A stretch of DNA of 64,000 bases, from NCBI GenBank assembly GCA_002696735.1, contig NZSL01000008.1, positions 542,261 through 606,260 on the forward strand, in the 5' to 3' direction. A program made the position numbers and the translations under genes. The first letter of the stretch is position 1. Each line of letters begins with the position of its first letter. Below, one piece after another: positions 26,407-38,069 of this stretch. Origin of the DNA: Methylophaga sp. GTDB taxonomy: Bacteria > Pseudomonadota > Gammaproteobacteria > Nitrosococcales > Methylophagaceae. The notes under the pieces were generated by a model that was not told the origin of the DNA, made no database searches, and was given only the letters and a program-made list of their open reading frames with translations.

Positions 26407-29283
26407 TTAGGCAGCACGGACACGACAGAGAGAAACTTTGGTTTCCTGCATTGCCGTTACGGAGTCATAACCATACGTGAATACGGTGTTACACGATTCA
26501 CCTCGAACATGTGGCACAGTGCCTTCAGGATAGTTATCAATCAAATCCTTGCCCTGATAATGACCACCAAAGTGGAACGGCATAAACACAACGCCCCGTT
26601 CAACACGTTCAGTCACCATGGCCATTACTTTAATGGAGCCACCTTCAGGTCCATCGACCCAAACCTGTTCACCATTTCTGATACCTGCATTGTTCGCATC
26701 AACCGGGTTGATTTCAATAAACATATCCTGCTGCAATTCAGCCAGCCATGGATTGGAGCGGGTTTCTTCACCACCACCTTCGTATTCAACCAAACGACCA
26801 CTGGTCATAATCAATGGGAAGTCTTTGCTAAAATCCGTCGCTTGAATTGATCCATAGCGAGTCGGCAGACGATAGAAGCTGCGGCGATCTTCGTAAGTAG
26901 GATATTTCTCTACCAAATCACGACGTGTTGTATAAAGCGGTTCGCGGTGAATCGGTACTGGATCCGGGAACTGCCAGACGATGGCACGCGCTTTGGCATT
27001 TCCATAGGGTGCACAGCCATGTTTGATCGCTACACGCTGAATACCACCGGATAAATCAGTTTTCCAGTTTCTACCCTCAGCTTCAGCTTTTTCCTCAGCG
27101 GTCAGGTCATCCCACCAGCCCAGCTCTTTGAGCATCGCATCGGTAAATTCAGGGTAACCATCGGTAAGCTCAGCGCCCACAGTACTGGAACCTTCTTCGG
27201 ATAACAGATTAACGCCATCACGTTCCACACCAAAGCGGGCACGGAATGGACCACCACCCTCTGCTACCGGTGTCGAGTTGTCATACAGAATATGGCTGCC
27301 AGGATGTTTCATTTCCGGTGGTCCCCAGCATGGCCATGGAAGACCATAAATCTCACCATCACAGGGTCCGCCTTCAGCTTTCAAAGTGGTGGTATTGAAG
27401 GTATGCAGGTTTTCCGATTGCAGTTTGAGACGTTCTGGTGATTGACCGGTGTACCCAACTGCCCACATGCCTCTGTTGTATTCACGGGTGATATCTTCAA
27501 TTAATGGCTCTTCACCATTCACGGTAATCTGATTACAAAGCTCTTTTTCAAAACCGAATTTTTTGGCGAATTTATACATGATCGTATGATCAGGCAAAGA
27601 CTCAAACAGCGGTTTGATAATCTGGAAACGCCATTGCACTGAGCGGTTTGATGACGTCAATGAACCATAAGTTTCAAACTGTGTTGCAGCCGGTAACAGG
27701 TATACACCGTCGGTACGATCGTTCATTACCGCTGAAACAGTAGGATACGGATCAACCACTACCAGCAGATCCAGTTTTTCCATGGCTTTTTTCATTTCAG
27801 GGCCACGCGTCTGACTGTTGGGTGCGTGTCCCCATAACACCATGGCTTTAATGGCATCATTCTGATCGATGTTATCTTTGTTTTCCAACACCCCATCGAT
27901 CCAGCGAGAGACTGTTATACCGTTGGTATACATTGGTGACACTGCCGTGCCATCGATTTCTTCGTATTTACTCTGATCAAATTTTTGTTTCAGCCAGTCC
28001 AGCTCAACATCCCAGACACGAGCCCAATGCTGCCAGGCACCTTCAGCCAGTCCGTAATAACCCGGAAGACTATTAGAAACCACACCAAAATCAGTGGCAC
28101 CCTGAACGTTATCATGACCACGGAAAATATTGGTCCCACCACCGGAAACACCCATATTACCGAGCGCCAGTTGCAGGATACATAAAGCACGGGTATTGCT
28201 GTTACCAACGGTATGCTGGGTTATGCCCATGCACCAGATGACAGTGCCGGGACGATGTTCGGCCATGGTTTTAGCCGCCTGATAAACATCGGCTTCTTTG
28301 GCTCCGGAAACCTTTTCAACTTCAGCAGGTGGCCAGTTAGCGACTTCCTTACGGATTTCGTCCATTCCGTAAACGCGCTGTTCGATAAAGCTTTTATCTT
28401 CCCAGCCATTCTCAAAAATATGCCAGAGCATGCCCCAGACAAACGGGATATCAGAACCGCTACGAATACGAATAAATTGATCGGCGTGGGCAGCAGTACG
28501 GCTGAAACGCGGATCAACAACGATAACCGGTGCACCACGCTCTTTACCGCGGAAAATATGCTGTAATGAAACAGGATGTGCCTCGGCCGGGTTAGCACCG
28601 ATAATAAAAATTGCTTTGGAATTATGAATATCGTTATAGGAATTAGTCATTGCCCCGTAGCCCCAGGTGTTTGCAACACCGGCAACTGTGGTGGAATGAC
28701 AGATCCGCGCCTGATGATCAACGTTATTGGTGCCCCAGAACGCGGCAAATTTGCGGAACAGATAAGCCTGTTCATTGCTGAATTTTGCTGACCCCAGCCA
28801 GTAAACTGAGTCCGGACCAGATGTTTCGCGAATGTTCAGCATCTGGGTGCCGATTTCATCAATGGCTTGTTCCCATGACACACGCTGCCATTTGCCATCG
28901 ACTTTTTTCATTGGATATTTGAGTCGTTTGTCACCATGACCATGTTCACGAACTGAAGCACCTTTGGCACAATGCGAACCAAGGTTGAAAGGATGATCAA
29001 AGCTGGGTTCCTGACCAATCCACACGCCATTTTGTACTTCAGCGGTGACACCGCAGCCTACACTGCAATGACTGCAAACACTGCGAACCCGGGTGATTTC
29101 ACCTTCATCGTATGCGGGTTGCCGCCCTTCAGCTGCCTCGGCTTTCTGAATCATTGCATTAGGCAGCAAACTCATAAAGGCTGCGCCACCTGCCGCGATA
29201 CCTGAACCTTTCAGAAAGGTTCTACGATTTACGCCAGAGATACCACTGATAATGGCTGCCGGATCACGTTTAGTCAGTTTCAT
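26407..29283 (-). CDS. fdh3A: Periplasmic formate dehydrogenase, molybdopterin alpha subunit
   Basis: A 958-residue catalytic subunit. A twin-arginine signal (NRRTFLKGSGIAAGG) sends it folded to the periplasm. The [4Fe-4S] motif is CSHCSVGCGV, followed by the bis-MGD domain; the metal ligand is Cys in VDHQARICHSTTV (codon TGT), so this is the Cys version and not a selenoprotein. The C-terminal dinucleotide-binding domain has GRLVEYEGGGEETRSNPWL. In Methylobacterium this type is called Fdh3. It sits between the small Tat-target gene and the beta subunit gene. Confidence 0.95.
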   Translation of the reverse strand: MKLTKRDPAAIISGISGVNRRTFLKGSGIAAGGAAFMSLLPNAMIQKAEAAEGRQPAYDEGEITRVRSVCSHCSVGCGVTAEVQNGVWIGQEPSFDHPFNLGSHCAKGASVREHGHGDKRLKYPMKKVDGKWQRVSWEQAIDEIGTQMLNIRETSGPDSVYWLGSAKFSNEQAYLFRKFAAFWGTNNVDHQARICHSTTVAGVANTWGYGAMTNSYNDIHNSKAIFIIGANPAEAHPVSLQHIFRGKERGAPVIVVDPRFSRTAAHADQFIRIRSGSDIPFVWGMLWHIFENGWEDKSFIEQRVYGMDEIRKEVANWPPAEVEKVSGAKEADVYQAAKTMAEHRPGTVIWCMGITQHTVGNSNTRALCILQLALGNMGVSGGGTNIFRGHDNVQGATDFGVVSNSLPGYYGLAEGAWQHWARVWDVELDWLKQKFDQSKYEEIDGTAVSPMYTNGITVSRWIDGVLENKDNIDQNDAIKAMVLWGHAPNSQTRGPEMKKAMEKLDLLVVVDPYPTVSAVMNDRTDGVYLLPAATQFETYGSLTSSNRSVQWRFQIIKPLFESLPDHTIMYKFAKKFGFEKELCNQITVNGEEPLIEDITREYNRGMWAVGYTGQSPERLKLQSENLHTFNTTTLKAEGGPCDGEIYGLPWPCWGPPEMKHPGSHILYDNSTPVAEGGGPFRARFGVERDGVNLLSEEGSSTVGAELTDGYPEFTDAMLKELGWWDDLTAEEKAEAEGRNWKTDLSGGIQRVAIKHGCAPYGNAKARAIVWQFPDPVPIHREPLYTTRRDLVEKYPTYEDRRSFYRLPTRYGSIQATDFSKDFPLIMTSGRLVEYEGGGEETRSNPWLAELQQDMFIEINPVDANNAGIRNGEQVWVDGPEGGSIKVMAMVTERVERGVVFMPFHFGGHYQGKDLIDNYPEGTVPHVRGESCNTVFTYGYDSVTAMQETKVSLCRVRAA

Positions 29284-29295
29284 AACGTCAGTCTT

Positions 29296-29505
29296 TTAAA
29301 AGTCAGCACGCTGGTAGTAAGTTTCAACATGCTCAGTATGTTGATAACCTTTTGCAGCAGGAGCGGGTTCGGCGGGAGTTTGTACAATTTTTTGCGGAGC
29401 AGCTTGCAACGTATTTGCTGTTAAAGCCAACGTTGCCGTGCCACCAATTGTGGCGGTCAATTTGTGCAGAAATTCTCTGCGGCTATTTGATGGCTTTGCA
29501 GTCAT
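29296..29505 (-). CDS. Formate dehydrogenase region Tat-target protein (TIGR02811 type)
   Basis: A 69-residue protein with a Tat signal at the start (NSRREFLHKLTATIGGTATLAL) and a short Ala/Pro-rich mature part ending TEHVETYYQRADF. Proteins like this are encoded next to Tat-exported formate dehydrogenases and classed as TIGR02811. It is translated just before fdh3A, 12 bases away. Its precise role is not known; a structural or assembly role with the alpha subunit is likely. Confidence 0.88.
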   Translation of the reverse strand: MTAKPSNSRREFLHKLTATIGGTATLALTANTLQAAPQKIVQTPAEPAPAAKGYQHTEHVETYYQRADF

Positions 29506-29636
29506 GGATTTCTCCGAATGAAATTCAGTGCAGTGACACGCAAGGGGTTGTCAACGTTGACAACAAATTGAGCCCTAATTATCGCGCAGACGAGGTTACT
29601 GTTCAAGGAGATTCGCCTGCAAATTCAAACTATCTG

Positions 29637-30212
29637 TCATTGTTCGAGTCGTTGAAGTTCCGCTTCTATGAAATGTTTGCCCAATAATGCGACGGCTGCA
29701 TAAAAAACGGCACTTTTTGCCTTGGCCAAATCCGTAAAGAACTTGGCTGCCCAGGGGCGTAAATGCGCATTAAAAAAGGCTTTATCGTCAATGACCGGGA
29801 TGCCATTGGCTGACAGGATAAGTCGCATCACATCACACTCACCGGCGATATGATCTTCGGGTTCAGCTTTATCCTCTTGCCGCTCCAACCCCAGTTTTCC
29901 GAGATCAACACGTAATCTTGCCAGGGGTTTTTCATTTAAAAAACCGCTTTGGTAATATGACCCGTATGGAATCACCTCTCCCTGAGCCAGTCCGATAAAC
30001 AATAATTGATATTCATCGGCGATTTGTTCAGCAATGTTGTGTGCTGCCGCATCGATCAAAGCCTGCCAGCCCTGACCAAGAGGACTTTCCGGTTCAGTGA
30101 CTTGCAAACGGCTGATATTATCAAGCAAGTCCTGCTCTGGTGGCGTTGCCAGCAAATTGGCTAAAAGCGCATAGGTTTGGGCACGCCACTGAGTTTCTTC
30201 AATTTCTTCCAC
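29637..30212 (-). CDS. TorD-family chaperone for formate dehydrogenase
   Basis: A 191-residue all-helical cytoplasmic chaperone of the TorD/DmsD family, which binds the Tat signal and aids cofactor insertion. The segment PYGSYYQSGFLNEKPLARLR followed by PEDHIAGECDVM is the family signature (normally E/D-D-H). The GTG at 30212 is five bases past the upstream stop and has AAAGG; the frame extends 13 codons upstream into the 4Fe-4S gene without a better start. The client is presumably Fdh3A. Confidence 0.9.
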   Translation of the reverse strand: MEEIEETQWRAQTYALLANLLATPPEQDLLDNISRLQVTEPESPLGQGWQALIDAAAHNIAEQIADEYQLLFIGLAQGEVIPYGSYYQSGFLNEKPLARLRVDLGKLGLERQEDKAEPEDHIAGECDVMRLILSANGIPVIDDKAFFNAHLRPWAAKFFTDLAKAKSAVFYAAVALLGKHFIEAELQRLEQ

Positions 30213-30217
30213 GTTTG

Positions 30218-31762
30218 TTAACCTTTTTTGAACATGGCTTTGACACGACAATCCTCACACATCTTCAGCTGTTCCAGCGCCGCGCCCTGAAACATATGAT
30301 GATCTTTTAATTTTGCGGTAATCGTGTCGATCATTTTCTGAGTGGCAAACGGTTTTGCACAACTGATGCAATGAAAAATCGCCTCTTCATGCAAAATACG
30401 CTTTTGCCGTGCCTGATCCCGTTGATACAAATAACGTGGTGCCAGACTGATGGCATTTTCAGGGCAGGCCGTTTCACAAATACCGCATTGCACACATAAA
30501 TCTTCAATAAAATTGAGTTGCGGTTTATCGACGCCATCAACCAACGCCCCAACCGGGCAGACCGATACGCAAGACATACATAATGTACAGGCTTGTTTAT
30601 CGACCAGAATCTCCCCAAAGGGAGCCGGTTTTTCCAGTTTGATTTCTGCCTGAGGTGAGGGGGCATTTTCATACAGATGCGACAAAGCCATGGTACTGAC
30701 CCGCCGCTTGTTATCCATACCGGCAAAGCGGCTTGGAGTGGCAGCCTCTGTTTTGGGTAACTGCTGGATGTGGGATTTTAAGGCCGTAAAATCATTGCCT
30801 TGATGCCAGTGAATGGCGGTTGAATAGCCCATGCCGTTCAATAATTCGTTGGTTAAGGTTATTTGCTGCTGCAATTCCTGCCAATCATGATCACTATGGG
30901 TGAGCGCATCCCAAACCGTGACACCAGCGGCGCCATAGGCCATCGCCGCCAGCCAGAATGGCATACTCAATGCGCCAACTTCTTCAATCGAGAAGGTAAT
31001 CACATTGTCAGTGAGTTCATGACCGCGCATCTCCAACAAGGTTTGAGCATTGGATTCATCATGAATCAGAATATGCGGTGGCTGGGTTTCCAGTTCGTCA
31101 TATTGCTGCATCATTGAACGTAACCGTTCAAGGCTAACGTCCAGCGTTGGCAACGCATAATTCATTGCACCGGATGGGCAAACGGCCACACAGCTGCCAC
31201 AACCCTGGCATAAATTGGGATCTACCCGAACTTCGTCACCTGCATGGCTTATTGCTTCAGCGGGACAGGCTTCAAGACATTGATTACAGCCTTGAATACC
31301 ACGGCGCGAATGGGCACAGATATTCGGTTTGTATTGGAAATACCGCGGTTTATCAAAAATACCAATCAGATCGGGCAATTGCTGTATGGCTTCGGCCAGA
31401 GCTTGTTGATTTTCACCGGGGGCGAAATAACCTAAAGGCGAAACTTTTTGTTTGAGAATTGGCGAATCAGTTAAATCCAATACCAAATCAAAGCGTAATG
31501 TTTGCCCTGCAATTACGGCATCAAATTCACCCAGCCAGCCGGTTAAGCTATCCAGTTCACCTGCTAACAAGGTCACATCATCGCTTGTAACAGTTGATGA
31601 GTCGGTCACACATGCACTGATAGTTAATGGCTGACAATGTGCTGCCACGGCAGAAACAGCCTCGGCACTGCCAATAATCAGTAAACGACCACGGGATTCA
31701 AACTCAATCAATTGCACCGGATGAATTTCAATTCGGCCTGCTTCCAAAACCACGTTATGCAA
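30218..31762 (-). CDS. Multi-cluster 4Fe-4S accessory protein of the fdh3 operon
   Basis: A 514-residue soluble protein with four ferredoxin-type motifs: C-x2-C-x3-C forms in GCNQCLEACPAEAI and CQGCGSCVAVCPSGAM (central), then CTLCMSCVSVCPVGAL and CVQCGICETACPENAI (C-terminal). A final CISCAKPF...CEDCRVK may bind another metal. I chose a TTG at 31762, inside the DUF3306 stop region, because GAGGAGG lies nine bases upstream; the frame is open to 31879 but the extra residues overlap DUF3306 heavily. It belongs to a group always found beside DUF3305/DUF3306 and Tat-type FDH; probable role in assembly or electron supply. Confidence 0.85.
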   Translation of the reverse strand: MHNVVLEAGRIEIHPVQLIEFESRGRLLIIGSAEAVSAVAAHCQPLTISACVTDSSTVTSDDVTLLAGELDSLTGWLGEFDAVIAGQTLRFDLVLDLTDSPILKQKVSPLGYFAPGENQQALAEAIQQLPDLIGIFDKPRYFQYKPNICAHSRRGIQGCNQCLEACPAEAISHAGDEVRVDPNLCQGCGSCVAVCPSGAMNYALPTLDVSLERLRSMMQQYDELETQPPHILIHDESNAQTLLEMRGHELTDNVITFSIEEVGALSMPFWLAAMAYGAAGVTVWDALTHSDHDWQELQQQITLTNELLNGMGYSTAIHWHQGNDFTALKSHIQQLPKTEAATPSRFAGMDNKRRVSTMALSHLYENAPSPQAEIKLEKPAPFGEILVDKQACTLCMSCVSVCPVGALVDGVDKPQLNFIEDLCVQCGICETACPENAISLAPRYLYQRDQARQKRILHEEAIFHCISCAKPFATQKMIDTITAKLKDHHMFQGAALEQLKMCEDCRVKAMFKKG

Positions 31763-32216
31763 TGGGGTTATCCTCCTCGTCGCGATTATTTCGCGGTTTT
31801 GTGTCGTTATTCTGTTCAGAATCTTCTGCAGGATCAGCCGCTGCTGGCTGTTCAGCTGTTTCATCTGGCGCCAGCTCACGTTCCAGCACCCGTTTCATTT
31901 CATGGGTTACTACAGAGCCCAATCCAGCAAAAGCATGATAGTTATAGTCATTTTCGTATTCTTCAAGCCCATCAGTCTGATTAAAGCCCGGTTTACGAAA
32001 TAAATCGCGTAATGCCTGTTTTTTGGTTTCCGGATCAACATTCTCACGTTGCCAAAGGGGCAAATCAGCTGACTCTTTGGCTGGTGCAGTTTCATCTGTC
32101 AGGTTTTGTTCGGTAGGCGCTGATTTTTCAGTTGCCGTTTCTTCTTCAATATTGGTTTGCTGTTTACGGCGGGACCAGCGCGATAAAAAATTTTCGGATG
32201 CCGATTTTTCTTTCAT
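31755..32216 (-). CDS. DUF3306 protein of the fdh3 operon
   Basis: A 153-residue hydrophilic protein with the family-typical N-terminal FLSRWSRRKQ and central ALRDLFRKPGFNQTDGLEEYEND. The rest is low-complexity and acidic (Glu/Pro/Ala-rich). DUF3306 is known from formate dehydrogenase loci; its job is not established. Its ATG overlaps the DUF3305 stop (ATGA), and its own last codons provide the ribosome binding site of the next gene. Confidence 0.9.
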   Translation of the reverse strand: MKEKSASENFLSRWSRRKQQTNIEEETATEKSAPTEQNLTDETAPAKESADLPLWQRENVDPETKKQALRDLFRKPGFNQTDGLEEYENDYNYHAFAGLGSVVTHEMKRVLERELAPDETAEQPAAADPAEDSEQNNDTKPRNNRDEEDNPIA

Positions 32217-32683
32217 CGAGCGCCTCCATCATTGTCTTTCCACCTTTCACGACGGCGCTTTTTGGGAGCTTCCGGTGCATAGTGATAGATCAGAAAGCGT
32301 TCCAGCCAGACACATAATTCATCTGGCAAAGCTGCTTCCATCACGTGATCGCCAGCTTCCATATAGGAAGCGGCTTCATCGAAATCCACGGTTAGTAAAA
32401 CCGGGGTGAACAGGTCATTTTCCAAGCGGCCGATAAAATAAATCTTGGCCTGTTCTGACATCAGATTTTGATAATAGCTATCACAATAATGCCGAAATAA
32501 ACGCAGATGCAGATCGGGATAATAATGCAGCTCACCTTCGGTCTGCGCATTGGACAATTGTGTTTCGCTGAGACCAGGAATGACACCCAGCAAAGACCAG
32601 GAATGTCTGGCCCAGCGGTGTTGACTGACTTTTTTCAGCAATACAGCGGTAACGGAAAAATGATCAGAAGGTATATCCAGCAT
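32213..32683 (-). CDS. DUF3305 protein of the fdh3 operon
   Basis: A 156-residue protein with WARHSWSLLGVIPG in the first third and LFTPVLLTVDFDEAASYMEAGD in the second half, as in DUF3305. It is the first gene of the operon DUF3305-DUF3306-4Fe-4S-torD-Tat target-fdh3A-fdh3B-lipoprotein-fdh3C. Function unknown. It lies 53 bases past the parC stop, so the operon promoter would sit inside or just after parC unless they are read together. Confidence 0.9.
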   Translation of the reverse strand: MLDIPSDHFSVTAVLLKKVSQHRWARHSWSLLGVIPGLSETQLSNAQTEGELHYYPDLHLRLFRHYCDSYYQNLMSEQAKIYFIGRLENDLFTPVLLTVDFDEAASYMEAGDHVMEAALPDELCVWLERFLIYHYAPEAPKKRRRERWKDNDGGAR

Positions 32684-32736
32684 CTCTATCAGGCATTGTG
32701 AATTCAGCCTAATAGGATACCAAGTAACCGAGCTTT

Positions 32737-34977
32737 TTACTCGGCTACTTCAACGGAACTGACTTTTTGCAATCCTCGGGGTAGCTTATGTCCGCGTTTG
32801 CCGCGCTCTCCGGCATAGTGTTGCAAATCAGCGGTTTTCAGCGTGAGATGACGACGTCCGGCGTGCAGCGTCAGACTGTGATTTTCCGGAACCAGTGTGA
32901 CCGATTGCAACCATTCCTGGCCACTGGTGAAACGTGCCTGCGGAATATTGATTAAACGGACGCCTTTGCCTTTATTGAGTTCTGGCACTTCACTGATTGG
33001 GAAGACTAATAACCGACCATCACCCGCAGCAACCGCCAGTTGTTGCGGCATTTTTGTATCGACCACCAATGGTGGTAATAACGCCGCTTTTTCCGGCAGA
33101 TTGAATAAAGCTTTACCGGCTTTGTTTTTAGCCAGTAAGTTATCAAAGCGAGTGACAAAACCATAACCAGCAGTATTGGATAACAACACCATCTGATCAT
33201 TCTCAGCCGCAATCACCGCAATAAAGCGTACTTCCGGCGCGGATTGCAATCGACCACTGAGCGGTTCTCCCTGGCCTCTTGCTGATGGCAAGGTATGCGC
33301 CGCCAGTGAATAACTACGGCCGCTTTCATCCAGGAACACGACCTGCTGGTTACTTCGGGTTTTGACCGATGCAAGATAGCGATCGCCGGTTCGGTAATTT
33401 AATGATCCCGGATCTACATCATGGCCTTTAGCCGCCCGCACCCAGCCACTGGCCGATAACACAATTGTCAGGGGTTCTGTGGGTAATAACTCGGTTTCGC
33501 TGAGTGCTTTGGCCGCATCACGCTGTTTGATTTCGCTACGACGGTCATCACCATATTTTTCGGCATCAGCTGTCAGTTCCTTGCGGATCAACGATTTCAA
33601 ACGAGTTTCCGAACTCAGTAATAATTCCAGAGATTTACGTTCCTTGCTGAGCTCATCCATTTCGCCTTTGAGCTTCATTTCTTCCAGTTTGGCCAAATGA
33701 CGCAAACGTAATTCGAGAATCGATTCGGCCTGGCGATCACTAAGACTGAATCGGGCCATTAACTCGGCTTTGGGATCATCCTCATAACGGATAATGGCAA
33801 TGACTTCATCTATATTCAGATAAGCAACCAGCAGGCCTTCCAGCACATGCATGCGATCCAGCACTTTATCCAGACGATACTGTAAGCGGCGGCGTACTGT
33901 TTGAATTCGATAGGTTAACCATTCGCTGAGCATCTGCAGCAGGTTTTTAACCTGCGGCCGACCATCCAGGCCGATCATGTTCATATTGACGCGGTAGCTG
34001 CGCTCCAGATCAGTGGTAGCAAACAGATGCGACATCAGACTTTCAATATCCACCCGATTGGAACGCGGCACTATCACCAGACGCACCGCCTGTTCGTGAT
34101 CGGATTCATCACGTAAATCCGCAACCATTGGCAGCTTTTTGTTGTTCATCTGTGCGGCGATCTGCTCCAGCACTTTGGCACCGGAAGTCTGATATGGCAG
34201 CGCATGAATCACTACTTCGTTGTCTTCAACTTTATAGGCGGCACGTTGACGAATTGAACCATGTCCGGTTTCGTAGATGCGACGGATTTCAGCTTGAGGC
34301 GAGACGATTTCACCGCCGGTGGGGAAATCCGGTCCCTGAATTTCAGTTAACAGATCATCTAACGTACTTTTGGGTGATTTCAGTAATAACAGGCAGGCAT
34401 TTACCACTTCCCGCAGGTTGTGCGGCAGGATATCGGTTGCCATGCCCACGGCAATACCGGTGGCCCCATTCAACAATACATTAGGGAGTCGTGCAGGCAA
34501 CAGCTGTGGCTCATCCATGGTGCCATCAAAATTGGGCATCCATTCGACCGTGCCCTGCCCCAGCTCAGTTAATAATGTTTGGGCGTAAGGTGCCAGACGT
34601 GCTTCGGTATAACGCATGGCAGCAAACGATTTGGGATCATCCATTGAGCCCCAGTTACCCTGACCGTCAATAAGGGTATAACGATAGGAGAATGGCTGAG
34701 CCATTAGCACCATGGCTTCATAACAGGCCGAATCACCATGCGGATGATACTTACCTAATACGTCACCGACGGTACGAGCGGATTTTTTATGTTTGGATAC
34801 AGCACTGAGGCCTAACTCGGACATCGCATAAACAATGCGTCGCTGGACCGGTTTAAGACCATCAGCCAGATGCGGCAAGGCACGATCCAGAATGACGTAC
34901 ATGGAATATCCCAGATAGGCCTTTTCGGTAAAATCCCGAAGCGGTTGCTGTTCCAGATCGTCAACTATAGTGCTCAT
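32737..34977 (-). CDS. parC: DNA topoisomerase IV subunit A
   Basis: A 746-residue ParC. The breakage-reunion domain has the catalytic Tyr in [11 protein letters not shown], and the quinolone-region [16 protein letters not shown]. The C-terminal part has degenerate beta-propeller blades. A complete GyrA box (QRRGGKG) is not seen, as expected for ParC rather than GyrA. It follows parE by 14 bases. A CCGAG...CTCGG hairpin overlaps its stop (32729-32745), a weak terminator at best. Confidence 0.96.
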   Translation of the reverse strand: MSTIVDDLEQQPLRDFTEKAYLGYSMYVILDRALPHLADGLKPVQRRIVYAMSELGLSAVSKHKKSARTVGDVLGKYHPHGDSACYEAMVLMAQPFSYRYTLIDGQGNWGSMDDPKSFAAMRYTEARLAPYAQTLLTELGQGTVEWMPNFDGTMDEPQLLPARLPNVLLNGATGIAVGMATDILPHNLREVVNACLLLLKSPKSTLDDLLTEIQGPDFPTGGEIVSPQAEIRRIYETGHGSIRQRAAYKVEDNEVVIHALPYQTSGAKVLEQIAAQMNNKKLPMVADLRDESDHEQAVRLVIVPRSNRVDIESLMSHLFATTDLERSYRVNMNMIGLDGRPQVKNLLQMLSEWLTYRIQTVRRRLQYRLDKVLDRMHVLEGLLVAYLNIDEVIAIIRYEDDPKAELMARFSLSDRQAESILELRLRHLAKLEEMKLKGEMDELSKERKSLELLLSSETRLKSLIRKELTADAEKYGDDRRSEIKQRDAAKALSETELLPTEPLTIVLSASGWVRAAKGHDVDPGSLNYRTGDRYLASVKTRSNQQVVFLDESGRSYSLAAHTLPSARGQGEPLSGRLQSAPEVRFIAVIAAENDQMVLLSNTAGYGFVTRFDNLLAKNKAGKALFNLPEKAALLPPLVVDTKMPQQLAVAAGDGRLLVFPISEVPELNKGKGVRLINIPQARFTSGQEWLQSVTLVPENHSLTLHAGRRHLTLKTADLQHYAGERGKRGHKLPRGLQKVSSVEVAE

Positions 34978-34991
34978 TCAAAATTCTCAGT

Positions 34992-37235
<2,244 letters not shown>

Positions 37236-37808
37236 ATGAATATTCGGCCAGTTTTTTTTATCACAATCTTGTTATTTGCCTTTTCAGTTCAGGCTGATAA
37301 CGCTAAACAGTTTGAAACCCAGGCCAATGCGGCGATAAAAGAATTTGCCGAAACACTCAAATCAGCATTGATGTTATCCATGCAAACAGATGGTTCAGTG
37401 AAAACTATTGCTGTTTGTAAAGATATTGCTCCCAGAGTGGCCGAACAGGTTTCCACCAAATACAATCTTGATGTCAGTCGTACCGCTCTGAAGATCCGTA
37501 ACCCTGAAAATAAGCCTGATGAATGGGAAAAAACTGTTTTAAGAAGTTTTGAAAAACGCCTGGAAAAAGGTGAAATTATTAAAAAGCTCAGTTTCAGTGA
37601 GCAGGTGGAAACAGACGGCGTTAAACAATGGCGCATGATGAAAGCGATTGGTACCGATTTAGTCTGCGTCACCTGCCACGGTGAAAAGATACCGGAGCCT
37701 ATCCAGGCCAAGTTGAAAAAACACTATCCTGATGATCAGGCCACGGGATTTAGCGTGGGTAGCGTTCGTGGCGCATTTAGTGTCAAACAGAACCTGACGG
37801 ATAATTAA
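37236..37808 (+). CDS. DUF3365 periplasmic c-type haem protein
   Basis: A 190-residue exported protein (signal MNIRPVFFITILLFAFSVQA) of the DUF3365/Tll0287-like haem family. One CxxCH haem-binding site is seen in VCVTCHGEKIP near residue 145, and the preceding region AVCKDIAPRVAEQ is family-typical. Such domains are one-haem redox or NO/O2 sensors; here there is no attached signalling domain, so a periplasmic electron carrier or sensor is likely. ATG at 37236 has GGAG ten bases upstream. It converges on the winged-helix gene with a four-base overlap. Confidence 0.85.
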   Translation: MNIRPVFFITILLFAFSVQADNAKQFETQANAAIKEFAETLKSALMLSMQTDGSVKTIAVCKDIAPRVAEQVSTKYNLDVSRTALKIRNPENKPDEWEKTVLRSFEKRLEKGEIIKKLSFSEQVETDGVKQWRMMKAIGTDLVCVTCHGEKIPEPIQAKLKKHYPDDQATGFSVGSVRGAFSVKQNLTDN

Positions 37809-38008
37809 CTTTCTTTAAGACTGATAATTTCGCTACGGCCTTTTTGCACTGAGATCAGTTTATCTTCCCTCGCCAGCCAGCCAATGGCTCTTTGTACCAT
37901 TTTGATATCAAGACCACACTCGGTAGCCAGCTTGGTAATGCTGGTCGCCCCATTTTTTTGTAAATATTGCCAGATTTTGCCTGCGGCATCCCCAATAGTC
38001 TGTTGCAT
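37805..38008 (-). CDS. Winged-helix protein, DUF2582 type
   Basis: A 67-residue winged-helix domain: IGDAAGKIWQYLQKNGA, then TKLATECGLDIKMVQRAIGWLA (recognition helix region) and the wing KLISVQKGRSEIISL. GAGG lies six bases before the ATG at 38008, which gives the common family length; the frame extends further but without family similarity. Possibly DNA-binding; targets unknown. Confidence 0.82.
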   Translation of the reverse strand: MQQTIGDAAGKIWQYLQKNGATSITKLATECGLDIKMVQRAIGWLAREDKLISVQKGRSEIISLKES

Positions 38009-38069
38009 CACAAACCTCATCGCGTTGAAGTAAAATCTTTTGTTAAGTTCTACTGTTCTTAGTAAAGCT

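Noticed and set aside
26407-29283. Selenocysteine in fdh3A
   Set aside because: The metal-ligand codon in ARICHSTT is TGT, and there is no in-frame TGA; the same holds for fdsA (TGC).
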